Below are positions 55,139 to 64,000 of a stretch of 64,000 nucleotides of DNA, one piece after another. The stretch is from NCBI RefSeq assembly GCF_051622035.1, contig NC_135356.1:13378079-13442078 (forward strand), in the 5' to 3' direction. The notes beneath the pieces are model-generated. The model saw only the letters and a program-made list of their open reading frames with translations. It did not search any database and had not been told where the DNA came from. Every line of letters begins with the position of its first letter. The first letter of the stretch is position 1. The DNA is from Arctopsyche grandis. Lineage: Eukaryota; Arthropoda; Insecta; Trichoptera; Hydropsychidae. The translations under genes and the position numbers were made by a program.

Positions 55139-56919
55139 GCATGTGTATTGTAGGCGCATTTCCCTGCCGAACATCATCAGGGCTGGCGACTCTCCTGTCG
55201 CGTCGTGTGGGGTTGAGCGGTAAGCCATGAGGAACGGGGACAGCATCGTGTCCCAGTCTCGTTCTGCCTCCTCGTCGTAGTAGGACAGGAATTTCCGGAG
55301 GTATCCCAGTAGAGTGCGGTTTAACCTCTCGTCCGACTGAGGGTGGTAAGGGGTCGTCTGAGTTTTGCAGATGCCCAATTTATCTAGCGTTTCGGCAAAG
55401 ACTCGGAGTTCAAAATTACGGCCTTGATCGGAGTGCAGTTCTCGGGGTGTGCCCAGTTTGGCGAAGACATGGGTTACTAGGGCTTCCGCTACCGTTTCCG
55501 CCTCTTGGTCCGGTAAGGGAATGGCTTCTGGCCACTTTGTGAAGTAATCAGTGGCCACTAGCACGTAACGGTTCCCCCTATTGGTAACCGGTAGCGGTCC
55601 CAATATGTCGATCGCCATTCGGTCCATCGGTGCCCCTGACACGTATTGTCGCATGGCTGCCCTGTTCCTCGTATGTGGCTCGTTTTGCGCTGCACACCTG
55701 GGGCATTTTTCGCACCATTTTATAACATCGGGGCGGCATGTTGGCCAGTAGTATCGGCGGCGGACATTCTTTAGCGTCTTATTGACGCCGAAGTGTCCGC
55801 CAGTCGGAGAACTGTGCATCTCCCACAGGATTTCATTTACATGGCTCTCGGGAATGACCAATTGCAGGATCTGACGCTCGCCGTTTGGGCTTTCCCATCG
55901 CCGGAAGAGCTGACCCTGGTCGACAGTTAGGGCGTCCCACTGGGCCCATAGAATCCGAACTTCGGGTTCTTCTGCCGACACTTCTTCCCACAGTGGTCGT
56001 CTCCCGGACTCTTTCCAGGCGATGAAGCGTGATATTGTGGAGTCGGTGGCCTGGGGACTTTGTGGGTTCCCTAGAGTGACGAGTTTGGCTTCGGGTGCTA
56101 TTTGCTCGCCCTCTATTTTTGCGCATTTCGGGCAGTCTGGATCACATGGACGTCTAGAGAGGGCGTCGGCGTTGCCGTGTTTCTTCCCTGCTCGATGCTG
56201 TACGTCCATGTGGTGCTGTCCCAGTCGTTGCAACCAGCGGGCCCATTGACCTTCAGGTTTTCTGAAGCTGCGGAGCCACGTCAGTGCGGCATGATCGGTT
56301 CGGAGTGTGAAGGGGCTTCCGTACAGGTAGTGGTGGAAGTGCTCTACTGCGTCGACGATGGCGAGCAGCTCTTTCCGGGTGACGCAGTAGTTCCGTTCCG
56401 GTGCCTTCAAGGTGCGACTATAGTACCCGATCACCTTCTCCTCGCCGTCTTGAACGGCGAGGAGAAGGAGCACGGCTCCGATGGCATGTTGACTGTTATC
56501 CGCGTCCAGAATATAGATTCCCTCAGGTCGGGGGAATGCCATTGTTTTTGCGTCGTGTCAGAGCGTTTTTGAGGGCATTGAAGGCATGCTCGCAGTCTTG
56601 GTCCCACGTGAAGACTGTTTTCTCCTCCGTGAGATGATGCAGTGGTTTCGCCGTTTGCGCACACCCTTGCACAAACCTCCGGTAATACGTGCAGAGGCCT
56701 AAGAAGCTGCGGAGTTGTGCCTTCGATTTGGGGGTAAGCCACTCTCTCACGGCTTTTGTCTTCTCTGGATCCGTGCAGATGCCGTGGGAGCTGATTTTAT
56801 GGCCAAGGAAGCAGACCTCATTCCTGAACAGCTGGCACTTCCGAGTATTTACTTTGAGTCCGACCGCAAGTAGGCGTTTGAGGACCGTCTGGATGTGTTC
56901 CAAGTGGGCCTCCGGGTAC
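55106..56919 (-). mobile_element. Ty3/gypsy pol fragment, tandem unit 1
   Basis: Carries the end of reverse transcriptase (PEKTKAVREWLTP, FLGLCTYYRRFV), RNase H (ILDADNSQHAIGAVL; LRTDHAALTWL), the integrase zinc finger and core (HSSPTGGHFGVNKTL; MAIDILGPLPVTNRGNRYVL; HSDQGRNFELRVF), on minus. A different family from the CsRn1-like elements. LTRs are not seen in this window, so age cannot be estimated from them. The fragment is broken and truncated by the array junction. Confidence 0.88.
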
Positions 56920-57224
56920 GTAGAAACAAATAAGACGATTGTTTCCATCTAATAAGAAATAATTGATTTTGGTTCATAATTGCACTGCCGGCCACACAAT
57001 CTTATATTGAAAACTCGGTTGTGCCATTTTCTCATGTTCTCATGTCTAGTACATTTGTCGAATCATGTATTCTATTTTATATTTAAATCGATCGTTAGTT
57101 ATTGTTTTCTTCCACTCTCTTTCGTATTTTGTATTTGGATAACAGAATGGATACTTTGGCTGTGGTCGTTATACAGTTTTGGGACTCTTTAGGTCGCTTT
57201 AGTACATACGGGGTGTACAGACTC

Positions 57225-58139
57225 CAGGGATGTTCAACTCGAGAGCACCCCGAAGTCGGTTTGTGAGATAGCTCGTGGTAAGCGTGGGCGGGGCCGGTTT
57301 CAATTTTTATATCAAACTCCGAAAAATTATTTTAAAAGCAAGTAGGAGACACCACGTGTGTAATATTAATAACTTCATCATTTACATATGTAATAGAAAA
57401 TTGCTTTCTGGCATATAATTTTTTTATATGTACATAATCATACCAAATCATCCTCAGTGATTCTAAAGCTGAATGATCGAATATTATTCGTTCCTACATG
57501 AAGCACAATCACCCGAAAATAAGGAATTTCAGAAACACATACAAAAACTTTCAGTCTCGATTATAATATCTTGATATATCTCTGAAATTTTTTCCCAATG
57601 AAAACCCTCAACATTTGGGAGCGCATTTAAGCCATGCTTCTTTCATATATTCTCCATCGCTGAATGGTTTTCCGTGTTTAGCGATTATGTTTGAAGCATC
57701 AAAACTAACAGCAGTTTTATTTATTTGTTTCTGGAACCATTTCGAGTTAAAGATCTGCTTTGGGTGCAGTCGTCTTTCTCTCTTAATGAAACTTACATGA
57801 CTATTTTCAAAATAATTTAATATGGCATTGAGATATAGTGATTTAGGCTTTAAATAATTGTCAGATTTTGGGGTCGTCCGATCGCAATTTTTATACGCCG
57901 ATTTTATCGCAATCGATGTTTATTAGCGTGAAGTGGAAAATATGACGTTGTTGCACATTTTTATTTGCCCGAGCAATATATTTTTCTTGTTCTTCAGCTT
58001 CTTTACTTTTTAAAAGGAGATATTTATGGTTTGTCTCAAAGTGCCGTTAATCTGACGAAGTTTTGCATACAACTGTCCCAGAACATAAAACACATACTGC
58101 TTTTTCGCCATTGTTAATCATGCCATAAATGGAGAGCAT
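57225..58139 (-). pseudogene. hAT (ZBED-type) transposase remnant, unit 2
   Basis: Second-unit copy of 53346-54260, essentially identical, with one visible base change near 58021 (agatattta for agagattta). Confidence 0.65.
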
Positions 58140-58439
58140 CGTGGAAGATGGATTTGGAGTAGGTGTTAAAGAGAGTAGATGATAGGATGCATCCTTGCCT
58201 GATGCCCCGCTCTGTAGAAATCTCATAAGTGAATTGATCATCGACGCACACTACCGCAGTCTGATTCCAATAAATATTTCGTAGCAAACTGACTTCTATG
58301 TCATCCAGGCCAATATTTTTTCAAGTTTCCATCAGGCGAGCGTGTTGGACACGGTCAAAGGCCTTTTCAAAGTCTATAAAGCACTGTACACAGGTTTACT
58401 GACTTCTCTGCATCTTTGGAGTAGTGTTTTCATGCAGAA
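58115..58439 (-). pseudogene. RTE-like LINE fragment 4 (unit 2)
   Basis: Second-unit copy of 54236-54560; no difference seen. Confidence 0.7.
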
Positions 58440-58824
58440 AAGGGCATGCATGCATGTACATATGTGTATGTATTTGTATGTTTGATTTATTTATTTTTTA
58501 ATAAAAGAAGGATAGGATATAATGGTACAATGAAACTTCTAAAGCTTGTAGTGTATGAAAACAAGGTTCGGAGATTTTTTTTATTAAATAGCAAATTAAT
58601 ATTTAATAAAAAATTGATTGTGACCACTTTAGATGGATTTACTTTGGTCGTCGTTGATGATTTATCCCTTGCTAGGATTGACTGAAATTAAGTCACAATT
58701 ATATACTTCGGTGTCGCTATTTCCTCTTCCATGGAACGGTCTGTTCTCCAGTTCTTGGGTTCGACTTTGTTGTGTTTTGTACCATGACAATTTTATATCA
58801 AACATTTTATTTCAAATATGTTGA

Positions 58825-59017
58825 ACATCCTTTCGGGTAAAACAAGACTACCTCAGTGATTCTAAAGCTGAATGATCAATATTATTCGTAGCTACATGAA
58901 GCACAATCACAGGAGTCATGACTTGTAGATCGGCGTCAAACGTTTTTTGAGTCGGTATTTCATTTATTTTAATTTCTTTAACAGCTAATTCATACGGCGA
59001 TACCGTTTTTGAGTTTC
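58825..59017 (-). other. Fragment F, unit 2
   Basis: Identical to 54946-55138 on reading; same SGNH-like VIVLHVATNN string. Confidence 0.35.
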
Positions 59018-60798
59018 GCATGTGTATTGTAGGCGCATTTCCCTGCCGAACATCATCAGGGCTGGCGACTCTCCTGTCGCGTCGTGTGGGGTTGAGCGGT
59101 AAGCCATGAGGAACGGGGACAGCATCGTGTCCCAGTCTCGTTCTGCCTCCTCGTCGTAGTAGGACAGGAATTTCCGGAGGTATCCCAGTAGAGTGCGGTT
59201 TAACCTCTCGTCCGACTGAGGGTGGTAAGGGGTCGTCTGAGTTTTGCAGATGCCCAATTTATCTAGCGTTTCGGCAAAGACTCGGAGTTCAAAATTACGG
59301 CCTTGATCGGAGTGCAGTTCTCGGGGTGTGCCCAGTTTGGCGAAGACATGGGTTACTAGGGCTTCCGCTACCGTTTCCGCCTCTTGGTCCGGTAAGGGAA
59401 TGGCTTCTGGCCACTTTGTGAAGTAATCAGTGGCCACTAGCACGTAACGGTTCCCCCTATTGGTAACCGGTAGCGGTCCCAATATGTCGATCGCCATTCG
59501 GTCCATCGGTGCCCCTGACACGTATTGTCGCATGGCTGCCCTGTTCCTCGTATGTGGCTCGTTTTGCGCTGCACACCTGGGGCATTTTTCGCACCATTTT
59601 ATAACATCGGGGCGGCATGTTGGCCAGTAGTATCGGCGGCGGACATTCTTTAGCGTCTTATTGACGCCGAAGTGTCCGCCAGTCGGAGAACTGTGCATCT
59701 CCCACAGGATTTCATTTACATGGCTCTCGGGAATGACCAATTGCAGGATCTGACGCTCGCCGTTTGGGCTTTCCCATCGCCGGAAGAGCTGACCCTGGTC
59801 GACAGTTAGGGCGTCCCACTGGGCCCATAGAATCCGAACTTCGGGTTCTTCTGCCGACACTTCTTCCCACAGTGGTCGTCTCCCGGACTCTTTCCAGGCG
59901 ATGAAGCGTGATATTGTGGAGTCGGTGGCCTGGGGACTTTGTGGGTTCCCTAGAGTGACGAGTTTGGCTTCGGGTGCTATTTGCTCGCCCTCTATTTTTG
60001 CGCATTTCGGGCAGTCTGGATCACATGGACGTCTAGAGAGGGCGTCGGCGTTGCCGTGTTTCTTCCCTGCTCGATGCTGTACGTCCATGTGGTGCTGTCC
60101 CAGTCGTTGCAACCAGCGGGCCCATTGACCTTCAGGTTTTCTGAAGCTGCGGAGCCACGTCAGTGCGGCATGATCGGTTCGGAGTGTGAAGGGGCTTCCG
60201 TACAGGTAGTGGTGGAAGTGCTCTACTGCGTCGACGATGGCGAGCAGCTCTTTCCGGGTGACGCAGTAGTTCCGTTCCGGTGCCTTCAAGGTGCGACTAT
60301 AGTACCCGATCACCTTCTCCTCGCCGTCTTGAACGGCGAGGAGAAGGAGCACGGCTCCGATGGCATGTTGACTGTTATCCGCGTCCAGAATATAGATTCC
60401 CTCAGGTCGGGGGAATGCCATTGTTTTTGCGTCGTGTCAGAGCGTTTTTGAGGGCATTGAAGGCATGCTCGCAGTCTTGGTCCCACGTGAAGACTGTTTT
60501 CTCCTCCGTGAGATGATGCAGTGGTTTCGCCGTTTGCGCACACCCTTGCACAAACCTCCGGTAATACGTGCAGAGGCCTAAGAAGCTGCGGAGTTGTGCC
60601 TTCGATTTGGGGGTAAGCCACTCTCTCACGGCTTTTGTCTTCTCTGGATCCGTGCAGATGCCGTGGGAGCTGATTTTATGGCCAAGGAAGCAGACCTCAT
60701 TCCTGAACAGCTGGCACTTCCGAGTATTTACTTTGAGTCCGACCGCAAGTAGGCGTTTGAGGACCGTCTGGATGTGTTCCAAGTGGGCCTCCGGGTAC
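58985..60798 (-). mobile_element. Ty3/gypsy pol fragment, tandem unit 2
   Basis: Second-unit copy of 55106-56919, encoding the same RNase H and integrase parts without visible difference. A fossil duplicated with the array rather than an independent insertion. Confidence 0.88.
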
Positions 60799-61103
60799 GT
60801 AGAAACAAATAAGACGATTGTTTCCATCTAATAAGAAATAATTGATTTTGGTTCATAATTGCACTGCCGGCCACACAATCTTATATTGAAAACTCGGTTG
60901 TGCCATTTTCTCATGTTCTCATGTCTAGTACATTTGTCGAATCATGTATTCTATTTTATATTTAAATCGATCGTTAGTTATTGTTTTCTTCCACTCTCTT
61001 TCGTATTTTGTATTTGGATAACAGAATGGATACTTTGGCTGTGGTCGTTATACAGTTTTGGGACTCTTTAGGTCGCTTTAGTACATACGGGGTGTACAGA
61101 CTC

Positions 61104-61894
61104 CAGGGATGTTCAACTCGAGAGCACCCCGAAGTCGGTTTGTGAGATAGCTCGTGGTAAGCGTGGGCGGGGCCGGTTTCAATTTTTATATCAAACTCCG
61201 AAAAATTATTTTAAAAGCAAGTAGGAGACACCACGTGTGTAATATTAATAACTTCATCATTTACATATGTAATAGAAAATTGCTTTCTGGCATATAATTT
61301 TTTTATATGTACATAATCATACCAAATCATCCTCAGTGATTCTAAAGCTGAATGATCGAATATTATTCGTTCCTACATGAAGCACAATCACCCGAAAATA
61401 AGGAATTTCAGAAACACATACAAAAACTTTCAGTCTCGATTATAATATCTTGATATATCTCTGAAATTTTTTCCCAATGAAAACCCTCAACATTTGGGAG
61501 CGCATTTAAGCCATGCTTCTTTCATATATTCTCCATCGCTGAATGGTTTTCCGTGTTTAGCGATTATGTTTGAAGCATCAAAACTAACAGCAGTTTTATT
61601 TATTTGTTTCTGGAACCATTTCGAGTTAAAGATCTGCTTTGGGTGCAGTCGTCTTTCTCTCTTAATGAAACTTACATGACTATTTTCAAAATAATTTAAT
61701 ATGGCATTGAGATATAGTGATTTAGGCTTTAAATAATTGTCAGATTTTGGGGTCGTCCGATCGCAATTTTTATACGCCGATTTTATCGCAATCGATGTTT
61801 ATTAGCGTGAAGTGGAAAATATGACGTTGTTGCACATTTTTATTTGCCCGAGCAATATATTTTTCTTGTTCTTCAGCTTCTTTACTTTTTAAAA
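61104..61894 (-). pseudogene. hAT remnant, partial unit 3
   Basis: Matches unit 2 up to cttctttactttttaaaag, and then joins directly to Ty3/gypsy sequence. The BED-finger coding half is missing here. Confidence 0.6.
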
Positions 61895-63492
61895 GCTGGC
61901 ACTTCCGAGTATTTACTTTGAGTCCGACCGCAAGTAGGCGTTTGAGGACCGTCTGGATGTGTTCCAAGTGGGCCTCCGGGGTTGGACTAAATATGATGAT
62001 GTCGTCGAGGTATACGAGGGTTGTTCCGGTCAGGTCGCCGAGAATGTCTTCCATTAGCCGGGAGAATGTGGCAGGCGCGTTGCAGAGGCCGATAGGCATG
62101 ACACGGAATTGGAATAGACCAAATTCAGTGGTAAAGGCGGTTTTTGGTCGGTCTTTTCTTCGACTGGGACTTGCCAAAAACCACTCTGCAGGTCCAACGT
62201 CGAGAAGAATTTGGCACCCGCGAGTCTGTCCAGGACGTCGTCCATTCGTGGCATCGGGAACGAGTCTTTCGTTGTCACGGCGTTTAACCGACGATAGTCA
62301 ACGCAGAGGCGCAACTCGCCGGTCTTTTTCGTGACCAATACGATCGGGGAGGCCCAGGGACCGGCTGCTGGTTCGATGATTTGTCTTGTCAGCAAGTCGT
62401 TGATGAGGGACCGTACCTCTGTCTTCTTGAGCAACGGTATTCTGCGAGGGGCCTGTTTGATGGGGGTGGCGTCGCCGCTATTTATTCGATGGCTCCCTTT
62501 ATGGACTTGGCTAAAGTCCCGTTCGCTTTGGGCGAAGGCTTGTCGATGCTGGAGGAGGGAGTTGACGATCGTCGACCGTTTTCCAGGTGGTAGGTCGATG
62601 ATAGCAGCGTCCAGTTGGCGGGGCAGGTCGTCTTGTCGCTTTCCGTTCAGTTCGTGTCGTTGTATTTCCTGACACGAATGGACTGAACTTACTGGTCGAT
62701 AGGGCGCAATGTCGTTCCGGAAAGTGACCCTTGTCGTAGTTCCTCCCAGTTCGACGATCGTATTGAGGTGGCGCAGGAGATCCATCCCCATGATGACCTC
62801 TGAGGAGAAATCAGTGACGGCAAATATCCATGTCACTTGTGTGCCTTTAATTGACAACTTAGTCTCGGCCCATACATAGATCGCTACGTGTCGACCGTCT
62901 GCGACTCGTACTCTTTCCCTCTTGTCGTTCACCCTTTTTCTATGTTCGCGGGGAATTTTGGCGAACAGTTTGCTGGAGATAACGGAGATGCTTGTCATGG
63001 TATCCAACAGTACCCTACATGGTACTCCTCCAATCTCGCCTTCGGTGTCCAATATGAAAGTTGAGTCGCCGACGCTCCCTAACACTGGGACGGGCTTTTC
63101 TTCATCTTCGATGATCAGTCCTGCCCGTGTGGAACTGACCATTATTCTTTTCCCGACTGGGATCGCACCTCTTCCTCGTCGGAGGCGTTCTCGACTGCCC
63201 GTACCTTCGGACAGTTCCGCCCTCGATATTGTGGGCTTCCGCAGTTTCGGCAGTTCCTTTGCCCTTGCCAGGGCGGTCTGTTGCCATTACGGCCCTCCGC
63301 TTGCCAGGGAGGTCTGTCACCGTTACGGCCCTCTGCTTGCCAGGGAGGTCTGCTGGCGTTTCGAGCTGCGGTATTGAAGTGAGGCTGGTGGTCTTGGGCT
63401 GGTCTGTTGGCCGCCCCCCTCCCTTGACTCCTCAGCCGCTTCGCATCCCTCGCGTGTTTTGCGAGCCGTAACAGCTCCTGCAGTGGGAACAT
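61895..63492 (-). mobile_element. Ty3/gypsy gag end, protease and reverse transcriptase portion
   Basis: On minus: a gag C-terminus with a zinc-knuckle-like CRNCGSPQYRGRNCP and a triplicated RPPWQAEGRNG motif (about 63.2-63.5 kb), protease (RVLLDTMTSISVIS), and reverse transcriptase (KKTGELRLCVDYRRLNAVTT; YLDDIIIFSPT). It belongs to the same element family as the pol fragments in the tandem units and overlaps them by about 88 bp (61893-61980 versus 56831-56918), which is probably the homology at which the array formed. Broken; both ends are chimeric. Confidence 0.85.
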
Positions 63493-63688
63493 CCTTTCGG
63501 GTAAAACAAGACTACCTCAGTGATTCTAAAGCTGAATGATCAATATTATTCGTAGCTACATGAAGCACAATCACAGGAGTCATGACTTGTAGATCGGCGT
63601 CAAACGTTTTTTGAGTCGGTATTTCATTTATTTTAATTTCTTTTACAGCTAATTCATACGGCGATACCGTTTTTGAGTTTCGCATGTG
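63488..63688 (-). other. Fragment F, third copy
   Basis: Matches 54946-55138 with one visible change. Here it links the gag end of one Ty3/gypsy family to the integrase of another, so F or its edges recur at breakpoints. Confidence 0.4.
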
Positions 63689-64000
63689 TACATCTTGGCC
63701 TCCATTCTTGTTTTGATATCTTTGATGGGAATTGCGTCTGGCCATCGTGTAAAACGATTGATGATTGTCGAGCAGTGTGTACTCTTTTGAAGGAGGCAGT
63801 GGTCCGACGAGTTCGATGTGGATATGACTAAATCTTGCGTCGGGCATTGTTATACATAGTTTGCGTTGGGCTGATTGTATGACGAGCAATTTTTGATTTT
63901 TGACATGGAATGCACGTGCGTACATAATCACGAATTTCTTTCTTCATGTTTGTCCATACAAAGCGGGTCTGGATTGCTCCAAGTGTCATTTTTGGTCCAG
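63689..64000 (-). mobile_element. Ty3/gypsy integrase fragment, CsRn1-like, running off the window
   Basis: The minus frame has MPDARFSHIHIELVGPLPPS, close to the integrase of CsRn1-like elements and to the element at 39.6-44.6 kb, followed upstream by zinc-finger-region codons. Broken fragment; its other parts lie beyond the window end. Confidence 0.7.

Larger units (their letters stand above)
53041..61894 (+). repeat. Tandem array of a 3,879-bp composite unit
   Basis: Units at 53041-56919 and 56920-60798, then a partial third at 60799-61894, head to tail. Each starts gtagaaacaaataagacgat. Units 1 and 2 differ at only a handful of sites, mostly in the first kilobase (for example gcagtg/gcactg and gtaaca/gtgcca). 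Unit 3 shares the unit-2 variants. Contents in order: unassigned 0.3 kb, hAT remnant, RTE remnant, unassigned 0.4 kb, SGNH-like fragment, Ty3/gypsy pol. At the array's right edge the Ty3/gypsy sequence resumes. Confidence 0.9.

Overview
This window is eukaryotic and almost certainly insect nuclear DNA. It is AT-rich with short introns, contains two exons of mitochondrial ATP synthase subunit epsilon (27.8-28.0 kb), and is packed with insect-type elements: tRNA-Trp-primed Ty3/gypsy elements, Jockey/CR1-like and RTE-like LINEs, hAT MITEs and a Helitron. The species cannot be named from the sequence alone. Little of the window is ordinary gene space. Most of it is a mosaic of duplicated blocks, many inverted, with transposons nested inside.

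Layout. Block P (about 0.74-18.79 kb, forward) holds the parts B, Z, C and D. Z is a zinc-finger gene with a 34-residue internal repeat. C is a Cys-rich 144-residue ORF. D is a small possible membrane protein. Inverted copies follow: S (24.59-27.72 kb: B+Z), R (about 30.3-35.1 kb: D+Z) and Q (36.84-50.28 kb: C+D). A further block E (29.16-30.70 kb) recurs in direct orientation at 35.66-37.25 kb. The right end (53.04-61.89 kb) is a head-to-tail array of a 3,879-bp unit. Each unit contains hAT, RTE and Ty3/gypsy pieces; two units are complete and the third is partial.

Because the blocks are copies of each other, several insertions can be compared with their own empty sites inside the window. 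A 656-bp solo LTR (target duplication acat) and a 4.3-kb non-autonomous LTR element (cact) interrupt P but not S. A double Helitron (A^T target) interrupts P but not Q or R. An 8.3-kb 5'-truncated LINE interrupts Q but not P. That LINE carries two LTR elements of its own, one of which landed a few codons before its YADD catalytic motif.

Possible host genes are few: ATP synthase epsilon exons 2-3 (with good splice sites), three copies of the Z gene, two identical copies of the C ORF, three copies of the D reading frame, and weak unassigned exons between 50.3 and 52.6 kb. LTR elements are described here only as fossils, by extent, family, parts and relative age.
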